DNA from: Candidatus Amarobacillus elongatus
GTDB taxonomy: Bacteria > Chloroflexota > Dehalococcoidia > Tepidiformales > Tepidiformaceae
Length of the DNA stretch: 64,000 bases
Assembly (NCBI GenBank): GCA_016703545.1
Contig: JADJBX010000001.1
Coordinates: 558,001 to 622,000, forward strand
Direction of reading: 5' to 3'
Numbering within the stretch: the first letter of the stretch is position 1; each line of letters starts with the position of its first letter. A program made the position numbers and the translations under genes. Positions 44,261 through 53,931 of the stretch are shown here, one piece after another. A model generated the notes under the pieces. It was not told the DNA's origin. It made no database searches and worked only from the letters and a program-made list of their open reading frames with translations.

Positions 44261-44995
44261 ATGGTGGCAACTCGGGAACAGATCGCGCCGCTGAGGCTGG
44301 GGAACCAGCACGAACCCGATTGGGCTGTTCCCGGGCACGACGCCAATCCGCAGGCAAGCATGGATGCGCCGGCGAGCATGGAGCACGCCGAAATCCCGAT
44401 GCCGCACTGGAAGCGGGCGTTCGACATCGTCGCCGCGAGCGGATTGCTGCTGATCGCATTGCCGTTCATGGCGCTTATCGGGGCGATGGTGGCGCTGAGC
44501 TCGCGGGGCGGCGCGGTCTACGCACAGACGCGCATCGGGCACGGCGGACGTGCCTTCACCTGCTACAAGTTCCGGACGATGGTGCGCGACGCGGACCGCA
44601 TGAAGCCGGCGCTGGAAGACGGCAATATCGCGCGGGGCCCGCTGTTCAAGATGCGGTCGGACCCGCGCTGCACGCCCATCGGCACGGTGCTGCGAAAGAC
44701 GAGCCTGGACGAGCTGCCGCAGCTGTGGAACGTGCTCCGGGGGGAGATGAGCCTTGTTGGGCCGCGGCCTCCGCTGCCTTCGGAAGTCGCGCTGTACGAA
44801 CCGCACCACTTCGCCCGGCTGACGGTGGTCCCGGGGATGACCGGCCTCTGGCAGGTGACGGCGCGCAAGCGGCACGACTTCGCCGACATGGTGGTGCTCG
44901 ACGCGCAGTACGCCGCGACGCTGGGCCCGCTGACGGACCTGGGCATCCTGTTGAAGACCCTGCCGACGGTGCTCCGGGGCGACGGATCCTGCTGA
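44261..44995 (+). CDS. Initiating undecaprenyl-phosphate sugar transferase
   Basis: A 244-residue membrane enzyme of the bacterial sugar transferase family (WcaJ/EpsL-like), which transfers the first sugar-phosphate to undecaprenyl phosphate. After a 50-residue N-terminal extension it shows the re-entrant hydrophobic helix AFDIVAASGLLLIALPF, then TCYKFRTM, RKTSLDELPQLWNVLRGEMS with LVGPRP, and PGMTGLWQVTAR. These are the family signatures including the catalytic Asp-Glu pair. The ATG at 44261 is preferred; a GTG at 44255 is two codons upstream. It leads the plus-strand polysaccharide operon. Confidence 0.9.
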   Translation: MVATREQIAPLRLGNQHEPDWAVPGHDANPQASMDAPASMEHAEIPMPHWKRAFDIVAASGLLLIALPFMALIGAMVALSSRGGAVYAQTRIGHGGRAFTCYKFRTMVRDADRMKPALEDGNIARGPLFKMRSDPRCTPIGTVLRKTSLDELPQLWNVLRGEMSLVGPRPPLPSEVALYEPHHFARLTVVPGMTGLWQVTARKRHDFADMVVLDAQYAATLGPLTDLGILLKTLPTVLRGDGSC

Positions 44996-45065
44996 TGCTC
45001 TTCCGACAGGAATTGTCCGTTATGATCGGACGGACGACCCCCGGGGCAGGACGCACCGGGCGAGG

Positions 45066-46294
45066 GTGAGTTCCATCCGCGTTCTCATCGCAACTTCGCA
45101 GTACTGGCCCGAGATCGCCGGGAACGCGCCATACGTGAGCGGACTGGCCGAAGGGCTGGCGGCGCGCGGACACGGCGTGACGGTGGTGACCGGCTATCCG
45201 CACTACCCACAGTGGCGCCGGCAGGGTCCGTTGCGGCTCGCCTCGCGGGAGCGGCGTGCTGGGGTGACGGTGCGGCGGCGGTGGCATTATGTCCCGCGCG
45301 AGCACTCGGCCGCTCACCGGCTGCTGTACGAAGGCACGCTCACGGCCGGCGGGCTCACGGCGCTCGGGCTCCGGTCGCGAGCCGATGTCGTGATCGGGGT
45401 GGTTCCCAGCCTCTCTGGCGCGGTGCTCGCCGCGACGGCCGCGGCCGTGTACCGCAGGCCGCTCGTGCTCGTGTTCCAGGACCTGATGGGCCGCGCCGCG
45501 GAGCAGTCCGGGTACGCGGGCGGGTCACGCGTGGCGAAGCGGCTGAGCCGATTCGAGCTGGCGCTGGCGCGGCGCGCGGCCGCAGTGGGGATCATCACGC
45601 CCGGGTTCCGGCAGTACCTCGAGGCCGGCGGCGTGGCGCCGGGGCGCATCCACCGGGTGCGGAACTGGCACCTGGGGGAACCTTCGGCGCGCGACCGTGC
45701 GGAGACGCGGGCACGGCTCGGCTGGCCCGAGGACGCGTTCATCTGCCTGCATGCCGGGAACATGGGCCACAAGCAAGGGCTTTCAAACCTGGTCGAAGCC
45801 GCCCGCCTGCTGCACGACGGAAACGTGCGCATCGTCCTCGCGGGGGATGGCAACGAACGTCAGCGGCTGGAGCGCGAGGCTGAGGACCTCCCCGCCGAGC
45901 GCATCGCCTTCCTCGGACCGCAGGCGCCGGGCGACTACGAGGCGATGCTCGCGGCGGCCGACGTGCTGCTCGTGAACCAGCTCCCGGCGGTCTCGGACAT
46001 GGCGCTGCCAAGCAAGCTGACCTCGTACTTCGCGGCCGGGCGGCCGGTCGTGGCGGCGGTGGCCGCCGAAAGCGAGGCGGCGAGGGAGATCGAGCTGGCG
46101 GGGGCGGGCATCGTGTTGCCCGCGGGTGAGCCGGCGCAGCTTGCAAGCGTTCTCCAATCGCTACACCACGAGCCCGCGAAGGCCCACACCTCGGGGAGGC
46201 CGGCCGGGCATACGCGGCGAGCGCGCTCTCCCGGGATGCGGCCCTCGCGGAGTACGAGGCGATGATCCGTTGGGCAACCGGGGACCGGCGATGA
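45066..46294 (+). CDS. Glycosyltransferase, WbuB-like GT4 family (frameshift near 46189)
   Basis: A GT-B fold glycosyltransferase of polysaccharide assembly. The GTG start at 45066 gives MSSIRVLIATSQYWPEIAGN; the Gly-rich N-domain, NMGHKQGLSNLVEAARLL and the ALPSKLTSYFAAGRPVVAAV motif are typical of WbuB-type enzymes. After SLHHEPAKAHT one base is missing from a CC run near 46189, and LGEAGRAYAASALSRDAALA continues in another frame to the TGA at 46294. Reconstructed length is about 409 residues. That TGA overlaps the gmd start as ATGA, which supports the reconstruction. Confidence 0.85.
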
Positions 46295-47310
46295 GCAACG
46301 AGCCGCGCCGCGCGCTGATCACGGGGATTACGGGGCAGGATGGGTCGTACCTGGCCGAGCTGCTGCTCGCCAAGGGGTACGACGTCCACGGCCTGCTCCG
46401 CCGCTCCAGCACGTTCTCCACCGACCGCATCGAGCACCTCTACCACGACCCCCACGAAGGCGGCCCCCAGCTGACGTTGCACCACGGCGACGTCCTCGAC
46501 ACCAGTTCGCTCGTTCGCGTGCTGGCGAAGGTTCAGCCGCATGAGGTGTACAACCTCGCCGCCCAGAGCCACGTCGCCGTCAGCTTCGAGATGCCCGAGT
46601 TCACGACCGACACCGTCGCCATCGGCAACCTTCGCATCCTCGAGGCGATCCGCGAGGCCGGCATCGGCTGCCGCTTCTACCAGGCCGGCAGCTCGGAGAT
46701 GTTCGGCAAGGTCGCCGAGACCCCGCAGAGCGAGCGGACCCCGTTCCACCCGCGCAGCCCGTATGCCGTCGCGAAGGTCTTCGCGCACCACATGACCGTG
46801 CACTATCGCGAGGCGTACGGCCTGTTCTGCGCGAACGGCATCCTCTTCAACCACGAATCGCCGCGCCGCGGGGAGACGTTCGTCACGCGCAAGGTGACCC
46901 GCGCGGTGGCGCGCATTGTCGCGGGCAAGCAGGAGAAGCTGTTCCTCGGGACCATGCACGCGCGCCGCGACTGGGGGTTCGCACCCGAGTACGTGGAGGC
47001 GATGTGGCGCATCCTCCAGCACGACGAGCCGGACGACTTCGTGATCGCGACGGGCGAGACGCACTCCGTGGCGGAGTGGGTGGAGGCGGCGTTCCGCTCC
47101 GTCGGCGCCGAGTGGCGCGAATTCGTCGAGCACGACCCCCGCTACGACCGGCCGGCCGAGGTCGACCTGCTGCTCGGCGACCCCTCGAAGGCAAGGAAGG
47201 TCCTGGGATGGGAGCCGAAGGTCCGCTTCGACGACCTCGTGCGCATCCTCGTGGCAGCCGATCTCAAGGCTGAGGGGCTCAACCCCGAGGGGGTCATGCG
47301 CGATGCCTGA
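46291..47310 (+). CDS. gmd: GDP-mannose 4,6-dehydratase
   Basis: The 339-residue enzyme converts GDP-mannose to GDP-4-keto-6-deoxymannose. The Rossmann motif TGITGQDGSYLAE, the catalytic Thr/Ser region GSSEMFGKVAETPQSERTPF, the YAVAKVFAHH pair and NGILFNHESPRRGETFVTRK are all strictly conserved GMD landmarks. The ATG overlaps the preceding glycosyltransferase stop codon (ATGA), and the end overlaps fcl by eight bases, so three genes are translated in tight coupling. Confidence 0.97.
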   Translation: MSNEPRRALITGITGQDGSYLAELLLAKGYDVHGLLRRSSTFSTDRIEHLYHDPHEGGPQLTLHHGDVLDTSSLVRVLAKVQPHEVYNLAAQSHVAVSFEMPEFTTDTVAIGNLRILEAIREAGIGCRFYQAGSSEMFGKVAETPQSERTPFHPRSPYAVAKVFAHHMTVHYREAYGLFCANGILFNHESPRRGETFVTRKVTRAVARIVAGKQEKLFLGTMHARRDWGFAPEYVEAMWRILQHDEPDDFVIATGETHSVAEWVEAAFRSVGAEWREFVEHDPRYDRPAEVDLLLGDPSKARKVLGWEPKVRFDDLVRILVAADLKAEGLNPEGVMRDA

Positions 47311-48262
47311 GGCGTGGGCGGGAAGCCGTGTGGTTGTCACTGGGGGCTCGGGCTTCCTCGGCCGCTTCGTCGTGGAGGAGTTGCGGGCGCACGGGGCGGC
47401 GGAGGTGTTCGTGCCCCGTTCGCGCGAGTACGACCTGCGGGACCGCGACGCCATCCGCCGCATGCTCGCCGACGCGCGGCCGGACGTGGTCATTCATCTC
47501 GCGGCCGTCGTTGGCGGCATCGGGGCCAACCGCGAGAACCCGGGCCGCTTCTTTTACGACAACGCGATCATGGGCATCGAACTCATCGAACACGCGCGGC
47601 AGGCGGGCGTGCGGAAGTTCGTGACGGTAGGGACGGTGTGTTCGTACCCCAAGTTCGCGCCCGTGCCATTCCGGGAAGCCGACCTCTGGGACGGGTACCC
47701 GGAGGAAACGAACGCGCCGTACGGCCTCGCGAAGAAGATGCTGCTCGTGCAGGGCCAGGCGTACCGGCAGCAGTACGGCTTCAACGTGATCCACCTGCTC
47801 CCGGTCAACCTGTTCGGGCCGCACGACAACTTCGACCCCGAAAGTTCGCACGTCATCCCGGCGCTGATCCGCAAGTGCGTGGAAGCGCGCGACGCCGGGG
47901 CGGCGGAAGTGGAGTTGTGGGGCACGGGAGCGGCCTCGCGCGAGTTCCTGTACGTCGAGGACGCGGCGCGCGGCATCGTGCTCGCAGCCGAGCGGTACGA
48001 CGGCGAGGAGCCGGTGAACCTGGGCGTGGGCCACGAGATGAGCATCCGCGAGTTGGCGGGCGCCATCGCGGCGGTGACGGGGTACCGGGGCGGCTTCCGC
48101 TGGGACCCTTCGAAGCCGGACGGGCAGCCGCGCCGGGCACTCGACACCACACGCGCCCGTGAGCGGTTCGGGTTCACGGCGGCCATCCCCTTCGAGGAGG
48201 GGCTGCGGCGAACGGTCGAGTGGTACGAGCGGACGCGCGCCGCGGGCGACGGAACGGGCTAG
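47303..48262 (+). CDS. fcl: GDP-L-fucose synthase
   Basis: The 319-residue epimerase/reductase makes GDP-L-fucose from the GMD product. It shows VVVTGGSGFLGRFVVEEL, HLAAVVGGIGANRENPG, VGTVCSYPKFAPVPFREADL, the YGLAKK catalytic pair and the NLFGPHDNFDPESSHVIPAL signature. Together with gmd it gives the cell GDP-fucose, so the polysaccharide made here probably contains fucose or a related 6-deoxy sugar. Its ATG lies inside the last codons of gmd. Confidence 0.97.
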   Translation: MPEAWAGSRVVVTGGSGFLGRFVVEELRAHGAAEVFVPRSREYDLRDRDAIRRMLADARPDVVIHLAAVVGGIGANRENPGRFFYDNAIMGIELIEHARQAGVRKFVTVGTVCSYPKFAPVPFREADLWDGYPEETNAPYGLAKKMLLVQGQAYRQQYGFNVIHLLPVNLFGPHDNFDPESSHVIPALIRKCVEARDAGAAEVELWGTGAASREFLYVEDAARGIVLAAERYDGEEPVNLGVGHEMSIRELAGAIAAVTGYRGGFRWDPSKPDGQPRRALDTTRARERFGFTAAIPFEEGLRRTVEWYERTRAAGDGTG

Positions 48263-48266
48263 CGCC

Positions 48267-49576
48267 GTGACGCGCCGCGCGATGCCCTTCGCCCGGCGCC
48301 ATGCCGAAGTCGCGTCGTCGATCACGGCGGGGCTGCTGATCCAGGGGTCACTGGTCGTGAGCGGGCCGCTCGGCGCGCGCATCCTGGGGCCCGAAGACCG
48401 CGGCCATCTCGCGCTGCTGCTGATACTGCCGGCCATCCTCGCGCACATCGCCACCCTCGGGCTGCCCCTGGCCATCACGTTCCAGGTCGCGGCCGATGGC
48501 GGCCACGCGCGGCCCGTGTTGCGCGCCCTGGGCTGGCTCACGGCTGTGCCGGCGCTGGGGCTCGGCGCCGCGAACGCCCCCTCTTCGTCCTCGTGGTCTA
48601 CGGCGGCGACGCACGGTACCTGCTCGTGAGCGGCCTGGTCTCGGCGGCATTCGTGCCCGCATGGGTGGCGCACCAATACGGGCTCGCGCTGCTCCAGGGC
48701 CTGGGCCGACGTGCCTGGTTCCAGGCGCTCCGGGTGTTGCCTTCGCCGCTCTACTGCGCCCTGCTCGTGCCCCTGTTCCTTGGAGAAGGGCAACGGCTGC
48801 CGGAGGTGATGACGGCGTGGGTGGGGGTGCACGTGCTCGGAGCGGCGGCGAGCCTCTGGGTGGGCCTGCGCGGGCTGCCCGCGGCCACCCCGGGCGCTCC
48901 CGCCGCGGCGGAGCTGCGCCGGTTCGGACTGCGATCCATGGTTGGCGCGATCTCGCCCATTGAGACGTTCCGCCTGGATCAGTTGCTGGTCGGGCTGTTC
49001 CTTTCTCCGGTGGCCCTGGGCATTTACGTGGTCGCGCTGGCGTTCGTGAACCTGCCGCGGTTCATCGCGGCGAGCATCGGCGCTGTCGCGTACCCGCGCG
49101 TGGCCGCGGCCGTGGCGAAGGATCGCGCGTTGGCCGGGCCGATCGTGCGGCACCATATGCGGCTGACGCTGCTCGTGGTGGTGCCCGTGGCGGCCGTGGC
49201 GATCGCCTTCGTGCCGCTGGTCATCCGCGTGTTCTTCGGGGAGGAGTTCGCGGAGGCGGGAACGACCGCGCGCATCCTGCTTGCCGGCGCCGTGCTCTTC
49301 TCCGTGGACCGCGTCCTCGGCGACTGCGCGCGTGGAGCCGGCCTGGGCGCGATCGACACCGTGGCGGAGGTGGCGTCGTGGGCTTCGCTGCTGGTGGCGG
49401 CGGCGGTGCTGGTCCCGGCGTTCGAAGCGAACGGCGTTGCCGTCGCCCTGGGCATCGCGGGCGCCGTGAGCCTGGCGGTGCTGGCCACACTTTGGACGCG
49501 GGCCGAGGGCACGCGGGCCGCCAACGACGGGCGGGCGGCGCCGGAACGTGCGCTGCGTACGCAGGACGGCCGATAA
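48267..49576 (+). CDS. Oligosaccharide flippase, Wzx/MATE-like (frameshift near 48579)
   Basis: A polytopic membrane protein that flips lipid-linked repeat units. The first frame starts at GTG 48267 and covers the first helices (GLLIQGSLVVSGPLGARILG, LLLILPAILAHIATLGLPLA). After LGAANA one base is missing from the CCCCC run at 48577-48581, and PLFVLVVYGGDARYLLVSGL continues in a second frame with the remaining helices. Reconstructed length is about 436 residues, with 12-14 hydrophobic segments. It begins four bases after fcl and ends one base before the polymerase start. A two-protein split is possible but unlikely. Confidence 0.8.
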
Positions 49577-49577
49577 C

Positions 49578-51077
49578 ATGGCACGTATGGCAGTCCGCGC
49601 GTTCCCCATGTCGGCGCCCCGGGTGCCGCCGCGAGCCGCGTTCGCGGTGGCGGCGCTGGCCGTGGCGGCGCTGGCGGGCGGCGCGGTCGCGCTCGCGGGG
49701 ATGTCGCTGGAGGCGGCGATGCTCGTCGCGTCCGGGGCGATCCTCGCGGTGCCATTCCTTCGCGCACTGCACCTCCGCACCTTCGACCCGTTCGAACCGA
49801 TCTTCGTGGCGGTGGCGGCCCACGGGACCATGTTCGTCATCCGGCCGGCGTCGGAGCTGATCCGGGGTGACCTGGTCTACGTCCGGCCGACGCGCATCAT
49901 CGATATTTCCGGGACGATGGACACGGTCATCGGGCTGGGGCTGGCGGCGTCGGCGGCGATGGTCGTGGGGTATTACCTGCCCGTTGGCCCGCGGATTGCG
50001 CGACGGCTGCGGCCCCCCACCGCGCGGCTGCACTCGGATTCGCTGCTGGCCGGGGCGCTGCTGACCGCGCTTATGGGGATGGTGCTGTTCGGCCTGTTCC
50101 TCATGACCTCGGGCGGGACGGCGGCCATCCGGTCTTTCCTCGCCGGGCGGGATATCTCGCAGGTGGGGTTGTTCCGGCAGTCGACGGGGTACCTCTACTA
50201 CGGGCCGTTCCTGCTGATTCCCGCGGCGTTGCTGGCGGCGGCGGCATCGCGGGCGCGGCGCGACCTCGGCATCCTCGCGGTGGCGGCGGCGATCGCGGCG
50301 ATGCTCCTTGTCATCGCGGTGCCGACGGGCAACCGCATCTTCATCCTGCCGCTGGCGGGCTCGCTGGCGACCTACTTCTACGTGTCACGAGGACGGCGGC
50401 CGGCCGCGGCTGCGGTGGTGGTAGTTGCCATTGGCGCGCTCCTGGCGTCGCACGCGCTCCTGTTGGCACGCGACGCACGGGGCGACGGCCTCAATGCCGC
50501 CATCGTGACGACGTTGACGCACCCATTGGAATCGCTGGACCCGATTACCACGCAGGCCGACGCGGAGATGGCGCCGGCACTCGCCGGGGTTATCGCCGTT
50601 GATTCGGTGAACCCGGCCAGTACCCACGGGTTCGCGACCATTGGCGACACCTTCGTACGGCCATTACCGCGCCTCTTGTGGAGCGAGAAACCGCTCGCCG
50701 CGCGGCACCAGGTCATCGAGAAGACGTGGCCGATCGAGTATAAGGGCGGCTATGCGAACCCCGAATTTTCCATCCTGCTGTACTTCTATCTCGATGCTTC
50801 GTACATCGGCGTCGTGCTCGGAATGCTCCTGGTGGGAATTCTCCTGCGGCTTCTCTACGCGTCGTTTCTGCTGCACGGGCAGAGCGAGGTGATGCAGCTG
50901 GCGTTTTCGGCGCTGCTGCCGTTCATCCCCATTCTGTTGCGCGACAGCCCGACAGACACTGTCGTGAAGCTGGCGTTCTCCGTCGTGCCGCTCGCCGGAG
51001 TGTGCTGGCTGGCGACAGACCGGCGGCGCGCGGCGGCTCCCGGCACCGAGGGCGGGTGGACGCCCACCACCCGTTGA
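49578..51077 (+). CDS. O-antigen/exopolysaccharide polymerase-like membrane protein
   Basis: A 499-residue integral membrane protein with about 12 hydrophobic segments and one larger extracytoplasmic loop (roughly residues 280-370, with NPASTHGFATIGDTFVRPLP). Sequence and size fit Wzy-type or O-antigen polysaccharide polymerases, which are poorly conserved, so the call depends on topology and context between a flippase and a glycosyltransferase. The ATG at 49578 follows the flippase stop by one base; a GTG at 49548 would overlap the flippase. Confidence 0.7.
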   Translation: MARMAVRAFPMSAPRVPPRAAFAVAALAVAALAGGAVALAGMSLEAAMLVASGAILAVPFLRALHLRTFDPFEPIFVAVAAHGTMFVIRPASELIRGDLVYVRPTRIIDISGTMDTVIGLGLAASAAMVVGYYLPVGPRIARRLRPPTARLHSDSLLAGALLTALMGMVLFGLFLMTSGGTAAIRSFLAGRDISQVGLFRQSTGYLYYGPFLLIPAALLAAAASRARRDLGILAVAAAIAAMLLVIAVPTGNRIFILPLAGSLATYFYVSRGRRPAAAAVVVVAIGALLASHALLLARDARGDGLNAAIVTTLTHPLESLDPITTQADAEMAPALAGVIAVDSVNPASTHGFATIGDTFVRPLPRLLWSEKPLAARHQVIEKTWPIEYKGGYANPEFSILLYFYLDASYIGVVLGMLLVGILLRLLYASFLLHGQSEVMQLAFSALLPFIPILLRDSPTDTVVKLAFSVVPLAGVCWLATDRRRAAAPGTEGGWTPTTR

Positions 51078-51087
51078 CCGCGCACCG

Positions 51088-52278
51088 ATGAAGCGCCTCC
51101 TTCACGTGATCCATTACCCCGTGTTCGGCGGGCCCACCAACCAGGCGCTGCGTCTGGCAGCGCCCCTGCGCGAACTGGGGTGGGAGACGCTCGTACTGCT
51201 CCCGGACGAACCCGGGAACTCCGTCGCAAGGCTCGCCGAGAGGAATGTGGAAACGGTGACGCTGCCCCTGCACCGGCTGCGCGCGACCCCCGACCCACGG
51301 GTGCAGGCGCGATTCCTGGCGGGGTTCGTGCCAGAGGTACGAGCGATCCGGCGGTTGCTGCGGGAGCGAGCCATCGACCTCGTCCTCGTGACGGGTCTGA
51401 CGAACCCGCATGCGGGCTTCGCGGCGCGGGCGGAGGGCATTCCCGTGACCTGGCAGCTGGTGGACACCCGCCCGCCCATGCTCATGCGCCGGGTGCTGAT
51501 GCCCGTGGTGACGGCGCTCGCGGATTCGCTGATGACGACGGGGCGCGAGGTGGCGCGCGTCCACCCGGGCGCGACCCGCTTCCGGCGGCGGCTGGTCCCG
51601 TTCTTCCCGCCGGTGGACGTGGCCGCCTTCGCGGATAGCCCCGCCCGGCGGGCCGCGGCGCGCGCGGAGCTGCGTGTCGACCTTGGCGCCTTCCTCGTGG
51701 GGACGGTCGGGAACATCAACGCGCAGAAGGGGCACGAGTACCTCATCCGCGCGGCCGCGCGAGCGCGCGAGCGGGTGCCGAACCTCGCGCTGCGCATCCT
51801 CGGGGCGCGGACGCCCACGCAGGCGCGGTACGAGGAACGGCTGCGGCGCGAGGCCCGGCTGCTCGGCTTCGACCCCGACCTGGTGTTCGTCGAGCCAGGG
51901 AGCCGGGTGCCGGCACTCCTGCCCGCGTTCGACCTGTTCGCGCTCACATCCGTGCCGAATAGCGAGGGGATCCCCACGGCGGTGCTTGAGGCGATGGCGG
52001 CGGGCATCGCCGTCATCACGGTGGATGTTGGGGCGGTGCGAGAGGCGGTTACGACGGAGACGGGTATTGTGGTGCCCGCGGAAGACCCTGTGGCCGTGGC
52101 GGCGGCGATCACGGCCCTTCATGGCGACACCGACCGTCGCGCTGCCATGGCGGAAGCCGGGCGCCAGCGGGCGTGGGCGCACTTCACGACGCGCCAGACC
52201 GCGGAGGCACACGCGAAAGCGTTCGCGATCGCGCTGGCGCGAAAGGCCCGGCGGCCGACGGCCCATGGTGACGGGTAG
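51088..52278 (+). CDS. GT4-family glycosyltransferase
   Basis: A 396-residue GT-B glycosyltransferase. The N-terminal HVIHYPVFGGPTNQALRLAA holds the acceptor-side Gly-rich loop, VGTVGNINAQKGHEYLIRAA the domain linker, and SVPNSEGIPTAVLEAMAAGI the E-x7-E nucleotide-sugar motif of GT4 enzymes. It is the last gene of the polysaccharide operon, 10 bases after the polymerase. Donor and acceptor are unknown. Confidence 0.9.
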   Translation: MKRLLHVIHYPVFGGPTNQALRLAAPLRELGWETLVLLPDEPGNSVARLAERNVETVTLPLHRLRATPDPRVQARFLAGFVPEVRAIRRLLRERAIDLVLVTGLTNPHAGFAARAEGIPVTWQLVDTRPPMLMRRVLMPVVTALADSLMTTGREVARVHPGATRFRRRLVPFFPPVDVAAFADSPARRAAARAELRVDLGAFLVGTVGNINAQKGHEYLIRAAARARERVPNLALRILGARTPTQARYEERLRREARLLGFDPDLVFVEPGSRVPALLPAFDLFALTSVPNSEGIPTAVLEAMAAGIAVITVDVGAVREAVTTETGIVVPAEDPVAVAAAITALHGDTDRRAAMAEAGRQRAWAHFTTRQTAEAHAKAFAIALARKARRPTAHGDG

Positions 52279-52401
52279 GGTTTTCGGGGCGGGACTGAAA
52301 GTGGGACCAATGGATACCGGATCGGTGCGCCACATGTCCGCAGATATTTTCGCTTTGTTATGGGATAGTTTCGGAGAAAAGGTGAGCCTGTTCTTTCTAC
52401 T

Positions 52402-52448
52402 GAATTCGACCAGGGGCACGAATTCACCTATCGCCGAATCCCATTCGG
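52402..52448. promoter_or_regulatory. Paired inverted repeats upstream of the Fe-S type regulator
   Basis: Two symmetric elements precede the regulator start: GAATTCG and CGAATTC separated by ten bases (52402-52425), and CCGAAT-ccc-ATTCGG (52434-52448). Both contain CGAAT/ATTCG half-sites, four in about 44 bases. They lie 28-74 bases ahead of the ATG at 52476, a suitable place for autoregulation. Function is inferred from symmetry only. Confidence 0.5.
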
Positions 52449-52475
52449 GGTATCTTCATCAGAACAGGCAAAAAG

Positions 52476-53113
52476 ATGACTAACACCCCAACAACCCGCG
52501 AACAGCTGACCAATACGAGGCGCAAGATCGTGCTCACCCTGAAGCAGCGGGGGGAGGCGAACGCGGTCGAGCTGGCCGAGGCCCTTTACGTCACGGTGAG
52601 CGCCATCCGGCAGCACCTTGGGCGGCTCACGGGCGAGGGGCTCATCGCCTACCGGGAGATCGGGCAGGGGCCGGGGCGCAGGCGCCGCCTGTACCACCTC
52701 ACGCCCGCCGCCGAGTCGCTGTTTCCGAATGGGTACGAGGAGCTGCTCACGCGGCTGATGACCTTCGTCCAGCGCGAGAATCCGGCGATGCTCGATCGCT
52801 TCCTCGAAGACGAATGGCGTTGGCGCTCGGAGCGCGCGCGGCGCGGGGGCCCGCCCGCGGGGATCGATGCGCAATCGAGGGCGTGGCCCAGCTGTTCGCG
52901 CGCGACTCGTACCTGCCGGAAGTCGATGGCGCGGCGGGCCACGAGATCCAGTTCCAGCACTGCCCGATCTTCGCGGCGGCTCGCATCTACCCGCGGATGT
53001 GCGTGGCGGAGCTGGAGTTCATTCGCGAACAGATCCCGGACGGGCAGGTGGACCGCACGGCGTGGCGGCTCGACGGCGCGAGCGTGTGCCAGTACCAGGT
53101 GGGAACGCGCTAA
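52476..53113 (+). CDS. SufR-like helix-turn-helix regulator with Cys motif (frameshift near 52871)
   Basis: A DeoR/ArsR-type winged-helix regulator of about 212 residues. The first frame gives the DNA-binding domain (RRKIVLTLKQRGEANAVELA, SAIRQHLGRLTGEGLIAYRE, RRRRLYHLTPAAESLFP). The second frame gives the C-terminal domain IEGVAQLFARDSYLPEVDG, then CPIFAAARIYPRMC and SVCQYQV. The cysteines are spaced C-x12-C-x28-C, which matches the C-x12-C-x13-C-x14-C pattern of SufR Fe-S repressors with the third Cys missing. One base is missing near 52871 between the frames. It may sense Fe-S or redox state. No suf genes are nearby. Confidence 0.75.
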
Positions 53114-53175
53114 CGGCGCTCCCTCGGGCGAGTCGTTCGCACGAGTGACGTACGGGGCAGGCGGTTGGCGGCGCC

Positions 53176-53793
53176 TTAGCGCTTGCGGCGCCAGCGGCTC
53201 CAGTCGAACGGTTCGATGCCGTCGTCGGTGAGCTGCCAGATGGTGGCATCGGCTTTCCCGCCGCTGATTTCGAGGAAGCCGATGGTGCCGAGCTGCGTGT
53301 TGAGGTTGTGCGGGTAGGTCGGCGAGCCGGGGTTGATGCAGAGAATGCCGTTGACGGTGTCGATGGCCTCGACGTGCGTGTCGCCGTATACGAGGACATC
53401 GAGCTGGCTTTCGCCGAAGTAGCGCTTGAGGGCGCGTTCGAGGGTGACGTGGGGCGGGTACTCCGGGATGGGCACGTCGTGGGTCATCCCGACCTTGAGA
53501 CCGCCGAGCGTGAGCACCCAGGATTCGCGCATGCGCCAGTGGTCGGGCTGAACCGGGCGGCCACCCGAGCCGTCCTCGCCGTTGCCGCGCGCCGCCCACA
53601 GGGGAGCGATGTCGTGGAGCTGGTCGAGTACGAAGAGTTCGTGGATATCGCCGGCGTGGAGGATGGCGTCGACGCCCGCGAAGGCATCGAAGACCTGGGG
53701 CCAGAGCTCGGTGCGTGATTCCGGGATGTGCGTATCGGAGATGAGTCCGATGCGCAGCGTGTCGCGCGTCGCCAATTCGAGAAAGTCGTCCAC
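53176..53793 (-). CDS. Metallophosphoesterase (YfcE/MJ0936-like)
   Basis: A 205-residue calcineurin-like phosphodiesterase. Metal ligands are visible in order: SDTHIPES (Asp, His), HAGDIHE (Asp), ARGNGED (Asn), GMTHDVPI (His) and YGDTHVEA (His), followed by NPGSPTYPHN. This is the compact YfcE-type arrangement; members hydrolyse phosphodiesters but the physiological substrate is usually unknown. The GTG at 53793 gives MDDFLELATRDTLRIGLISD. It is divergent from the F420-type oxidoreductase gene. Confidence 0.88.
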   Translation of the reverse strand: MDDFLELATRDTLRIGLISDTHIPESRTELWPQVFDAFAGVDAILHAGDIHELFVLDQLHDIAPLWAARGNGEDGSGGRPVQPDHWRMRESWVLTLGGLKVGMTHDVPIPEYPPHVTLERALKRYFGESQLDVLVYGDTHVEAIDTVNGILCINPGSPTYPHNLNTQLGTIGFLEISGGKADATIWQLTDDGIEPFDWSRWRRKR

Positions 53794-53931
53794 CGTTGCC
53801 CCCTGTCCCGTGGTCGTGCCGCCGGATAGCGCATCGTGCCGCGAGCGGGGCGGATGTGCCAACCCCCTCGGCGGGCGGCACGCGGCGCGCGCGGCTGGTA
53901 TAACTGGCCGACCATCACGCGGAGGCCAGTC

